Assembly (NCBI GenBank): GCA_910588695.1 | Contig: CAJUOV010000008.1 | Location: 1 to 64,000, forward strand | Origin: an uncultured Christensenellaceae bacterium | GTDB lineage: Bacteria; Bacillota; Clostridia; Christensenellales; Borkfalkiaceae | Length of the DNA stretch: 64,000 bases | Direction: 5' to 3' | Part shown: positions 14,891 to 23,418 of the stretch, piece by piece | How positions within the stretch are numbered: position 1 is the stretch's first letter | How the letters are laid out: the number at the start of each line of letters is the position of its first letter | Made by a program: the position numbers and the translations under genes | Notes under the pieces: generated by a model | Database searches by the model: none | What the model was told of the DNA's origin: nothing | Seen by the model: only the letters and a program-made list of their open reading frames with translations

Positions 14891-17647
14891 TTATTTCGCG
14901 CGTCTCTTTTTCGCGCAGACGACTGCGCCGACCGTAAGGGCTACTGCCGCAAGCGCCGATGCGCCCGCGATCCCCGCGGCGCTGACGGCGCTTCCGCAGC
15001 CGCCCGACTTTTCAACATCGATGTTGTAAGTCTTGCTCTCTTCATTGCCCCAAGCGTCCGTCGCCGTAACGGTCACGGTATACCTGCCGCCGTGATCGGG
15101 CGTGAAGCCGTTCTTTTCTACTGTGTATTCCTTGCCTTCCTCATCTTTCACGACGATCGTAACGTTTGCCGCGGTTCCGCCGACTCCCGTCGCCGAGAAC
15201 ACGGGAAGTTTTACAATCTCGCCCGCTTTGCCCGTCGCGGGAACGGAACCGATCGTTTCGATCGTAGGCGTGCCCTTTTCGGTGAAAATTCTTTCGTTCG
15301 AAACCGCCACTTCTTCGAATTTTGCGGAAGTATTGAAATTGTTCAAACCGATCTTTGCCGCGGGCTGCAAACGAAGTCCTTCGATCGAAGTGGTGACGGT
15401 GGGAGCATAACTCTTGTTGAGATACACATAGACCGCGTCGCCGTGAACGTATACTTCGAGGTAATTCGGCGCGTCTTTCATTGTGAAAGAAACCTGCGTT
15501 TCGCGCCACTCGTTGCCGACCGCCGCGCCGTTCAGGCGCGCCGTAATCGTGATCGTCGTAGAATTTCCCGCCCACTGCGAGAGCCAGACGTAAACATGAT
15601 TATTGCCGTCTTTGTAATAGGGCGCGATTCCCGTTTTCCATTCGCTGTTGTAAAGTTCGGTGACCGTGAGCTTTGTGCCCACGTAATAGCCGTCCGCGGG
15701 ATTGTACTGCGTGGGAGTGAGCGCGATCGAATCTTTGAATCTCGTCCCGTAAGAACCGTCCGCTTCGATCGCCGTATCTCCGACCGTCCAAGAACCGATT
15801 CTCGCGCCGCTCAGATTCCAGACCCCTTCCGTTCTGTCTCTGTACGGCCAGAAGCCGTCGATCGTCATCTCCTCCACCGTCACCGTGCCGCCGATCGCTG
15901 CCGCGCCCGCTTGAACCGTACTGTCGCCCGCAAGCGCCGACACGGTGCCCGAAAGAATTTCCGTTTCATTGAGAACAACTTTCACGCTGTCGTATTCCGC
16001 GGAGACGAAAAGAATGTTTTCCTGCGTTGCGTCGAAGCCCGCGGGAAGATTATCTTCCTTTACGATCGTGAGCGTTCCCTCTTTCATGCTCTTTAACGCA
16101 ACCTTTCCGTTTGCAATCAGAACAAGCGTATAGTTATTATCGTCGATAAACGCGGTATAGAATCCGAAACCGACGTCCGCAGCCGTACCAATGAATTTAC
16201 CGCTCAGCGTAACAAGGTCGTATCTTTCGGAATCGGTGTAAGCCGCGGTGTACTTCGTCTCGTCGGCGGGAGCTTGAAGGGTCAGCGTATATTTTCTGCT
16301 CTCGGCGTCTTTCACAATCGACACATTCTCCATCGTTTTGGCGGAAGCAAACCAATCGTCGAGGGTAAACCAATCGTATGCCTGATATTCGAGTTTTTCA
16401 ACCGACACGCTGCCAAAGGAAACAGAAGCACCTCCCGCGCCGAAGCCGACGTTCGCGCCCTTCGTAAAGGCGGTATTGGTATAGCTTGCCGCGTTTTCGT
16501 CGTTGATCGTGCAGGCGAAACGGGAGCCGACTCTGGAAGCGGAGATTTTAACGTTCGTCCAGTCGATCATTCCCGTAAACGGAGTCGCGTCCTGCGTGAA
16601 CGCCGTTCCCGCCGCTTTTCCTTCGACGGAGACGTTTGCGCCCGTCGAGCTCTTATCGATCACAAAACGCACATAGTTGTTTTCGTCGCTGTACAGCGGA
16701 AGCACGGAGAGCTGATTGCCGTCCGCGCCGCAGTTCGCAATGTAAGAAAACTTGTAGTTCTCCGCCGCGAACTCGTTCTGCATGACCGCTTGGTTCGCCG
16801 CGCTGTTTTCCGCCGCCGCGTTGACGGTATAGCTGCCGTTCGAGAATGCCCAGCCGTTCGCCGCCGAAGATTTCGCCGTGGTGCCGAGGGAATCGTCAAC
16901 CGATTTATACACGCCGCTCTCGGTCAACGATTCCGTTTTGAAATCCGAAACCGTAACAACGTCATTGCAGGTATAGAGCCCGACGGTTGCCTGCCCCGCC
17001 GCATAGGGAACCGACATCGCGATCCCTCTGTTGGAGGGCGTTTCGCTGACCGTACCGCTGCTGACCGTAACAAAATACTCGTCTACCGCGGAGCCTGCGT
17101 TATATTTTTTCTCGACGCGCAATTTGATGGAATCGGTGGGTTTCAACTGATAGAGCGTATTTGCGTAATCGTGATCCAGCCAACGGTCGCCCCATTGCAG
17201 ATCTCCTCCGTTCTGTTTGTAAGCCGTTTGCAGATTGATCAGGTTAAATCCGTGCCCTTGCTCCCACTTCATGTAGACGAGAACAAAATTGTTCGCATCC
17301 CGATACCAAGGGGTGAATCCCATGTTGATCTCAGAAGTCACCTCGGTATCATTGCTGCCTTGGAACACCGCCTCAATCGCATAATCGCCCACGAGGTCTT
17401 TGTTCGTTGTCATCAGCATGTTTCCCGTAAACCCCGTATTCGTGTTCGTGAGGGTGCCGTCGTCGTTAAACGCCCATGTTGCGGGCAGTGTCTGATCCTC
17501 CAAATCGGGCGCGGCGAACCAAGTTCCGTCGTTCGCCATCGGAACGTCTGTCGCCTGTGCGTTGAGCGTTGCCGCGCCCACGCCCAACATGGTCGTCAAC
17601 GCAAGCGAACACACCGTCGTCAACAGTACTTTTTTGTTTTTAGTCAT
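14891..17647 (-). CDS. Large surface protein with concanavalin-like and Ig-like domains
   Basis: The 918-residue product has a signal peptide (about 1-33), several consecutive beta-sandwich-like segments with the pattern seen in laminin-G/DUF1080-type domains (for example MGFTPWYRDANNFVLVYMKW and VGFGFYTAFIDDNNYTLVLIA), and a bacterial Ig-like domain (about 800-875). A C-terminal GGCGS box is followed by a hydrophobic helix and KKRRAK. There is no LPxTG; the Cys-containing GCGS plus helix is probably the membrane or wall anchor. As last gene of the arabinose operon it most likely binds plant glycans at the surface. No catalytic residues are recognised. Confidence 0.72.
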   Translation of the reverse strand: MTKNKKVLLTTVCSLALTTMLGVGAATLNAQATDVPMANDGTWFAAPDLEDQTLPATWAFNDDGTLTNTNTGFTGNMLMTTNKDLVGDYAIEAVFQGSNDTEVTSEINMGFTPWYRDANNFVLVYMKWEQGHGFNLINLQTAYKQNGGDLQWGDRWLDHDYANTLYQLKPTDSIKLRVEKKYNAGSAVDEYFVTVSSGTVSETPSNRGIAMSVPYAAGQATVGLYTCNDVVTVSDFKTESLTESGVYKSVDDSLGTTAKSSAANGWAFSNGSYTVNAAAENSAANQAVMQNEFAAENYKFSYIANCGADGNQLSVLPLYSDENNYVRFVIDKSSTGANVSVEGKAAGTAFTQDATPFTGMIDWTNVKISASRVGSRFACTINDENAASYTNTAFTKGANVGFGAGGASVSFGSVSVEKLEYQAYDWFTLDDWFASAKTMENVSIVKDAESRKYTLTLQAPADETKYTAAYTDSERYDLVTLSGKFIGTAADVGFGFYTAFIDDNNYTLVLIANGKVALKSMKEGTLTIVKEDNLPAGFDATQENILFVSAEYDSVKVVLNETEILSGTVSALAGDSTVQAGAAAIGGTVTVEEMTIDGFWPYRDRTEGVWNLSGARIGSWTVGDTAIEADGSYGTRFKDSIALTPTQYNPADGYYVGTKLTVTELYNSEWKTGIAPYYKDGNNHVYVWLSQWAGNSTTITITARLNGAAVGNEWRETQVSFTMKDAPNYLEVYVHGDAVYVYLNKSYAPTVTTSIEGLRLQPAAKIGLNNFNTSAKFEEVAVSNERIFTEKGTPTIETIGSVPATGKAGEIVKLPVFSATGVGGTAANVTIVVKDEEGKEYTVEKNGFTPDHGGRYTVTVTATDAWGNEESKTYNIDVEKSGGCGSAVSAAGIAGASALAAVALTVGAVVCAKKRRAK

Positions 17648-17661
17648 AATATTCTCCTCCT

Positions 17662-20085
17662 TTATCCTTTTTGAATTAATTTGCCGCCGTTGCCGTACAC
17701 AGTCAGCGCCTCGGCAAGCGCTGTTCTGTCCGCCGTAATCTTAGCAATATCCGCATTCCCGAACGCAAGCCGCATGTTCGCGATCGGCTCGATGTTGGCG
17801 ATTCCCGACCAAGGGAGCCACACGCCGACCGTACCGAACGAAAAGTCGCAAACCGTCGAAGCCTCCGGTCCGAGCGCGCGGTATTTCCAGCCGAGCTCGC
17901 CCTTGTAATCGGTGCTGAGTTTGGTATTGCTCTGCAAAAATTTCGCCGCGTGAAGATAGAAGTTATCCCCCGTCTGCACGTACATCTTGTAAAATTCGTA
18001 ATACATATACGCAGAGAAATTGTCCGCTCCCGAGTGCCCCGTCGCAATGACCGAGAAACCCGAAACCCCGCCGTCTGCGAAGGGATTGATCGCCGCCTTA
18101 TCCGAAGAGGACGGGCATGCGAAATCATAACAGTACACCCAACTCATCGCAGAAACCGCAGCGTGCTCCGCCGCCTCGAAATATTTTTGCTCCCCCGTCA
18201 TCGTATAAGCCGCATTAAAGCAGTACATTGCGTAGATCGCAGCTTCTTTATCGACCGTGTTGGCGTTGTCGGGGGTGCCGCCCACATACTTCTCCAAGCC
18301 GAGATAGAGCGTATCGTAACAGTAATCCGCCGCCTTGACCGCCGCCGTCTTGAATTTTTCTTCCCCCGTAAATTCGTACATCTTGGTGAGGAAGCGAACC
18401 GCGACGGGCGTGTTGCGTTTGGACGTGCCCTGATAGCGGTTGTCGTCCGTTCTCGTGCAGACGCTGCCGTTCGTTTCGTATGCACGGTAGAACGAGCCGT
18501 CGTCGTTCTGATTGTCCGCAAGGAAGTTGCCGATTTTGAGAACCGCGTTCTTCCACTGCGCCATATCTTCGCCGTTCGCCTTGGCAATGCGGTAGGCGTC
18601 GAGCATACCCTCCGCGCCGTCTACAAAGCAGCGCAGGAAGGAAGGATACCCGCGGGAATGACCCGCAGAAGAATCGTTCGCGGGATCCCACCAGACGATG
18701 GGTACTTTATCGCTCATAATCGCAGACGACGTCCAGAAGTCGACGATCGCCTTGCCCTTTTGTACGAGCGCAGGATCGTTCGTCGCATAGCCCGTGCTCA
18801 TCAGATGATAACCGACGGGAATCTGCTGTCCCACGAAGCCCATCTGGAAGGTATATTCGGTAACCGCGCCGTCGCTGAGATTGATGCTCCAAGGCACGCC
18901 CGCCGCCTTGATCGCGCCCGTGCCGAATTCCTTATAAGTATCTTCGAATACCTCGACGTTGTAATCGTAAATTTTATTGATATCCACATCCGTCGCAATG
19001 TCGGGCGATTCGGCGCTATATGCCTGTTTGAACGTTTTCGTCATCGCTCTCGCATAGGTGCTTTCGCTCGTCGGCAGCAGGGAGAGTTCGTAGTTCTGAA
19101 CGGTGCCCTTCTTCACCGAGTGGTACAGCTTTGCCCAGCCCGAGCCGCTGTCGTAGGTCGTGGGACCTTCGGCGGAGGGATAGCAGAAATCGACGGACAC
19201 CCCTTTGTTGATCGTATATCCGATCGAGCCGTATTGCAGCTTGTCGCTGACCGCGCCGTTGATGCCGCCCGCGACCTGTCCGTTCGAACTGATCTCGGGA
19301 TTAAGGTGCGCAAGCGCGATCGAGCGTCCGCTCTCTTTGTTGCGCAACATCGAAAGCGGCAGTCCCGTTCTCGTCTCTTTGACGTAGACCCTGTCGAGAT
19401 TGAGATTGGAGGCGATCGCTCCTCTCACCATGTCGGAAGAATCTTTGTAGATGATCGACGGAATAAAATAATCGAACTTATCGTATTTTTTGGAGCCTCC
19501 CGCATCGAGCAGAGAATAGACGGATTGAAACCCTACATCGGCTTTATTTTCCGAAAGCACTTCCGTCTTGCGGCTGAGCGCGAACGTTCCGCTTTCGCTG
19601 ACATAATAAGCGTCGTCGAAACGGACTTCGCTCCCCTTTGCGGTCTTGACGATCGCGGTTGCGAGATACCCGTAATTCTTTTCCGTCACTTTGCTGTATC
19701 CCGTCGCATACGAGGTCTCGTCGAACGCGCCCAGCAAAGTGGTCGCGGGACCTCTTACGTTGAGCATGGCGGGCTTGGGATTGACAAAACTCACCGAGGC
19801 GTCCGTCGCGGGAGCGGTTGCTCCGAGCGAGGAAAGATCGACGAATTTCAATCCGAATCCGTCCGCCCCCTCGGAAAAGTCGATGCGGTAGCCGTCCGCC
19901 GCAAGCGTTTTTGCGCCGCCCGCCTCTCCGATTGCGCCCGCAGGCGCGTCAGGCAGATCGAACTCGGCGTCGTTCCCGCCGACCGTACCTCCGCCTCCCC
20001 CGCCCGTGTCGCCGCACCCTGCAAGCAGAGTGCCGCCGAACGCGACGAGCGCCGCAATACCGGCAATCGTTGTCCATTTTTTCAT
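17662..20085 (-). CDS. Lipoprotein, predicted carbohydrate-active enzyme of unknown family
   Basis: The 807-residue product has a lipoprotein signal with lipobox LLAGC (Cys about 24) and a Gly-rich linker. A beta-rich first half (to about 350) follows, and then a second half with repeated helix pairs typical of (alpha/alpha)6 toroids: NFLADNQNDDGSFYRAYE, VRFLTKMYEFTGEEKF, and AIYAMYCFNAAYTMTGEQKY. This two-part layout is common in polysaccharide lyases and glycoside hydrolases of gut bacteria. It is encoded between the ABC permeases and the surface protein, so an arabinose-containing glycan is the likely substrate. I cannot assign a CAZy family. Confidence 0.65.
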   Translation of the reverse strand: MKKWTTIAGIAALVAFGGTLLAGCGDTGGGGGGTVGGNDAEFDLPDAPAGAIGEAGGAKTLAADGYRIDFSEGADGFGLKFVDLSSLGATAPATDASVSFVNPKPAMLNVRGPATTLLGAFDETSYATGYSKVTEKNYGYLATAIVKTAKGSEVRFDDAYYVSESGTFALSRKTEVLSENKADVGFQSVYSLLDAGGSKKYDKFDYFIPSIIYKDSSDMVRGAIASNLNLDRVYVKETRTGLPLSMLRNKESGRSIALAHLNPEISSNGQVAGGINGAVSDKLQYGSIGYTINKGVSVDFCYPSAEGPTTYDSGSGWAKLYHSVKKGTVQNYELSLLPTSESTYARAMTKTFKQAYSAESPDIATDVDINKIYDYNVEVFEDTYKEFGTGAIKAAGVPWSINLSDGAVTEYTFQMGFVGQQIPVGYHLMSTGYATNDPALVQKGKAIVDFWTSSAIMSDKVPIVWWDPANDSSAGHSRGYPSFLRCFVDGAEGMLDAYRIAKANGEDMAQWKNAVLKIGNFLADNQNDDGSFYRAYETNGSVCTRTDDNRYQGTSKRNTPVAVRFLTKMYEFTGEEKFKTAAVKAADYCYDTLYLGLEKYVGGTPDNANTVDKEAAIYAMYCFNAAYTMTGEQKYFEAAEHAAVSAMSWVYCYDFACPSSSDKAAINPFADGGVSGFSVIATGHSGADNFSAYMYYEFYKMYVQTGDNFYLHAAKFLQSNTKLSTDYKGELGWKYRALGPEASTVCDFSFGTVGVWLPWSGIANIEPIANMRLAFGNADIAKITADRTALAEALTVYGNGGKLIQKG

Positions 20086-20101
20086 ATAAATTCCTCCTTA
20101 T

Positions 20102-20986
20102 TTAACCTTTGATTCCCGTCATGACAATGCCCTCGATAAAGCTCTTTTGCGCGGCAAGATAAAGCACAAAAGTCGGTATGAGCGCAACGACCGCGCCCGC
20201 CATCATCAAGGTATAGGGTTTGCTGTGCGCCGTGGATATCGACGACAGTACGAGTTGCAGCGTCTTGAACTTATCGACGGTTCCCACGTAGAGCAACGGA
20301 CCGAGATAGTCGTTATACGCGCCGTTGAACGAGAGAATGAGCTGCGTAATGAGCACGGGCATGGAGAGCGGCAGAGCGATCCGAATAAAAATCCCCCACC
20401 AGTTCAGACCGTCGATCTTGGCGGCGTCCTCCAACTCCTTGGGGAGCGTCATAAAGAACTGACGGATAAAGAACATCGTAAGCGCCGAACCGAAGCACCC
20501 CGGAATGATGAGCGGCAACGGAGTGTTCGCCCAATGGTACACGCTCGCAAACAGAATGTACGAGGGAATGAGCGTGATCACCCCCGGCATGACCACCGTG
20601 GAGAGCAGCATGTAAAAGACCGCCGTTTTGCCGGGGAATCTCAGCCGCGCGAACCCGTAACCCGCCATCGCGCTCGTAAATACGCCCAGAACAATGGGCG
20701 GAGCGATATAGAGAATGCTGTTCAGAAAACTCCCGAAAATGTTGTACTCGCGAAAGAGACGGGTATAATTCTCAAAAGTGACCGCGTGCCACATCCAGTT
20801 GTAGTTCTTGTCGTAAATGCCGTACTGCGAGGTGAACGAAGTTGACAGCGCGAACAGAAAGGGAATCAGAAAGAGTACGGCGAAAAAGATCAGCACCGCA
20901 TAGACGACGATCTTGAATACAATGCGTTTCGCTCTGTATTTTTTCTGATAAGAATCGTTTTTTTGCAAAGTTTCGGTTTGTGTCAT
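20102..20986 (-). CDS. Sugar ABC transporter permease (MalG/AraQ type)
   Basis: About 294 residues with six membrane helices and the cytoplasmic EAA-type loop ELEDAAKIDGLNWWGIF, followed by RIALPLSMPVL, the hallmark of MalG-type carbohydrate permeases. The ATG at 20986 with AAGGAGG is chosen; the upstream TTG would start inside that ribosome binding site. It follows the partner permease by 14 bases. No ATPase gene is in the operon, so a shared MsmK-type subunit is expected. Confidence 0.92.
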   Translation of the reverse strand: MTQTETLQKNDSYQKKYRAKRIVFKIVVYAVLIFFAVLFLIPFLFALSTSFTSQYGIYDKNYNWMWHAVTFENYTRLFREYNIFGSFLNSILYIAPPIVLGVFTSAMAGYGFARLRFPGKTAVFYMLLSTVVMPGVITLIPSYILFASVYHWANTPLPLIIPGCFGSALTMFFIRQFFMTLPKELEDAAKIDGLNWWGIFIRIALPLSMPVLITQLILSFNGAYNDYLGPLLYVGTVDKFKTLQLVLSSISTAHSKPYTLMMAGAVVALIPTFVLYLAAQKSFIEGIVMTGIKG

Positions 20987-21000
20987 GTCTCCCCTCCTTA

Positions 21001-21975
21001 TCAAGAATCGTACTTAACCCAGAACTTGGATACGAGGAATTGAATTCCGGAAATCAGAATCAGAAGAAGCCCGAACACCATGCCGAGCGCGGAGGCGTAG
21101 CCATAGCGATAACCGTAAGCTCCCGTAAATTTGTAGATCCACCACACGGGCATGACGCTGCTGTAATTGATCTGATCGTTCGTCATCACCTGAAAGTTCG
21201 TGAACGCCTGAAAAGAGCCGAGAATCCCCGTAATCAAAATATAGAACATCACGGGCGACACCCCTGGGAGAGTGATATGGATAAATTTACGGAACGCGTT
21301 CGCGCCGTCGAGCGACGCCGCATCGTACAGCGTTTTGGAAACGTTGTGCAGCGACGAATAGAAGAGAAGCACGCTCACGCCCATTCCCGACCATATCCCC
21401 ATGACCATCATCGATCCCATAATGTACTTGGACGCGAGAAAGTGAATGGGTTTTATGCCGAGCTTCTGAAAAAACTCGTACAGCAAACCGTAGTTCGGCG
21501 CATACATCCACTGCCAGATAAAGGCGATTGCCACCGCGCCGCAGATCGTGGGCAGATAAAAGATCATTCTGAGCACGAGTGAGCCGCGCGAAATGCTCAC
21601 GAGCATGGACGAGAGCACGAGCGCCAGAAGCGCGCCGACGGGAACGCCGATACAGTAGATGAGCGCGTTGAGAAGGGAGCGCAGAAAAAAGGTATCGCGG
21701 AATACCTCGGCAAAGTTTGAAAAGCCAATGAACACGGGCGCGTGGAACAAGTCGTATTCGCTGAACGAATAGACAATCGCAAGCACGAGCGGAAACGCCG
21801 TGAACAGCAGAAACCCGACTGTAAGAGGAGAAATAAACACCCAACCCCAAATGTATTCGCTTCTTCTGGAAGCGCTCATTCTATGCTTTTTCGGCTTTTC
21901 GGGAACGACCGCCGTTTCGCCGTTTTGCACGGCTTCGGCACGGAGTTCCCCGTTGTGTACGTCGATCGACTGCAT
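21001..21975 (-). CDS. Sugar ABC transporter permease (MalF/AraP type)
   Basis: The 324-residue protein has six membrane helices and the coupling loop TLYDAASLDGANAFRKFI, followed by ITLPGVSPVM, typical for MalF-like permeases of oligosaccharide importers. GGGGGAGG precedes the ATG. It lies between the binding lipoprotein and the MalG-type partner and forms the membrane channel with the latter. Confidence 0.92.
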   Translation of the reverse strand: MQSIDVHNGELRAEAVQNGETAVVPEKPKKHRMSASRRSEYIWGWVFISPLTVGFLLFTAFPLVLAIVYSFSEYDLFHAPVFIGFSNFAEVFRDTFFLRSLLNALIYCIGVPVGALLALVLSSMLVSISRGSLVLRMIFYLPTICGAVAIAFIWQWMYAPNYGLLYEFFQKLGIKPIHFLASKYIMGSMMVMGIWSGMGVSVLLFYSSLHNVSKTLYDAASLDGANAFRKFIHITLPGVSPVMFYILITGILGSFQAFTNFQVMTNDQINYSSVMPVWWIYKFTGAYGYRYGYASALGMVFGLLLILISGIQFLVSKFWVKYDS

Positions 21976-21988
21976 ACGCGCCTCCCCC

Positions 21989-23389
21989 TTATGCGATCTT
22001 TTCGTTCACCGCTTCCCGCACTCTTTGAAGAAAATAATCCACATCCCAGCGTTTGCTTGCGTCGTTGTTGAGAAGGTACTCCGAGAACATGTCGTAGCCG
22101 AGTTCCTTCCATTGCGTGTTCTTCGTGTACGTCCATGTGCCCGCAGGCTGTTCGGAAGCGGATCTGATGAATACTTCGTAATTGTTGGGTTTAAGCTGCG
22201 ATTCCCGTTTCAGATACTCTTCCGAGAGTCCGATGCTCTCGTAGAGCGGGAATTGGAATCCCGTCGCGGCGAGAATTTCCTGCCCCTCGGGCGAGCCGAT
22301 ATATTCGACCAATTTCCACGCCGCCTCTTTGTTGGCGCAGCCGTTGCTGATCGCATAGCCGCAGGAACCCGACCATGAATTTTTAGTGGGATTTTCGGAA
22401 AAAGCGGGCGCGTAGGCGATGTCCCAATCGAAAGAGAGCGTGCGGAAAGACGCCACGTTCCAGCTCCCTGCGATTACGGTTGCAACCTTCTGCAAGGAAA
22501 AGAGCGTAGTGGGATCCATACCCGAGCTGAATTCGCTGGGCGGAGTAATCTGATATTTATAATAAGCGTCTTGAATAAATTGGTAAGATTTTTTAAGAGC
22601 TGCAACGTCCGATTCTTCGGTCGGGAAACCGTTGCGGGAATCATTGAGAAAATCGCCGCCTGACGACCATACGAGCCCTTCCATCTCGATCCCCGCAACG
22701 CCGTAGGTTTCGATATAGTCGCCGTCGCGTTCGGTAAGGGCTTGCCACATGGTCACCGCTTCGTCCATTGTCATGATTCTGTCGGAGGGCGGCAGAGAAA
22801 CTCCTTTTTGGACGAAGTAGTCTTTGTTGTAAAACATGACGTGCGCGGAAATATCGCGCGGCATCACGAGCTGCGCCCCGCTACCCGTCAGTCCGGTAAC
22901 AGGATCGTACTGGTAACGCGACACAACGGAGTCGTACATTCCGTCGGGATCCACAAGCTCGCTCGCCTGAATGTAGGGGGTGAGATTGACCATCTTTCCG
23001 CCCGTGGACCAGTTTGCGAACACACCGTCCGACACCATGAACACGTCGTGCAGGTTATTCGTCGCAATATTCGTCGCGTAAGTTTTTTCGTAATCGCTGA
23101 TAATATCAAGTCTGACGTCGATCGTGGGATAGCGGTTTTTGAACGCCGTGAGCGCCGTTTCGAGCACGGCGCGTTCAAGGGTCGCCCCGTCCGAATCCCA
23201 GTGCGACATCGTGATCGTTACGGGCTCGCCCGTGTACGAGTACAGCGACGCGTCATACTTTGCCTGTATGCTCTCGATCGAAATCGAGAGATCGAGTTCG
23301 TCGTTTGGATTTGCACAGCCGGCAAATATACCCCCCCCCATGAGAAGAGCGCTGATTGCCAACGCCGCAACTTTGACCGTTTTCTTCAT
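21989..23389 (-). CDS. Sugar-binding lipoprotein of the ABC importer
   Basis: The ATG at 23389 (MKKTVKVAAL) with AAGGAGG is chosen over a longer upstream frame. The 466-residue product has a lipoprotein signal, lipobox FAGC (Cys about 25) and the family-1 solute-binding pattern (ALTAFKNRYPTIDVRLD, then EAAWKLVEYIGSPEGQEI near residue 385). It would capture arabino-oligosaccharides for the two permeases encoded next. A run of nine G lies inside the signal-peptide codons (23331-23339 on the plus strand as C), a possible slippage site that would abolish the lipobox. Confidence 0.9.
   Translation of the reverse strand: MKKTVKVAALAISALLMGGGIFAGCANPNDELDLSISIESIQAKYDASLYSYTGEPVTITMSHWDSDGATLERAVLETALTAFKNRYPTIDVRLDIISDYEKTYATNIATNNLHDVFMVSDGVFANWSTGGKMVNLTPYIQASELVDPDGMYDSVVSRYQYDPVTGLTGSGAQLVMPRDISAHVMFYNKDYFVQKGVSLPPSDRIMTMDEAVTMWQALTERDGDYIETYGVAGIEMEGLVWSSGGDFLNDSRNGFPTEESDVAALKKSYQFIQDAYYKYQITPPSEFSSGMDPTTLFSLQKVATVIAGSWNVASFRTLSFDWDIAYAPAFSENPTKNSWSGSCGYAISNGCANKEAAWKLVEYIGSPEGQEILAATGFQFPLYESIGLSEEYLKRESQLKPNNYEVFIRSASEQPAGTWTYTKNTQWKELGYDMFSEYLLNNDASKRWDVDYFLQRVREAVNEKIA
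23331..23339. repeat. G9 homopolymer in the lipoprotein signal
   Basis: Nine consecutive C on the plus strand read as ATG GGG GGG GGT (Met-Gly-Gly-Gly) in the binding-protein gene. Loss or gain of one base would frameshift the protein before its lipobox. Confidence 0.8.
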
Positions 23390-23418
23390 TGTTTTTTCCT
23401 CCTTAACCTGATCTATTC

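Noticed and set aside
17950..20112. A 720-codon open frame on the plus strand opposite the 807-residue lipoprotein gene
   Set aside because: It is a codon-bias shadow: composition is Arg-rich, no ribosome binding site is present, and the minus-strand gene has a perfect lipoprotein signal and operon context. The same applies to long frames at 14744-16096 and 16274-17674.
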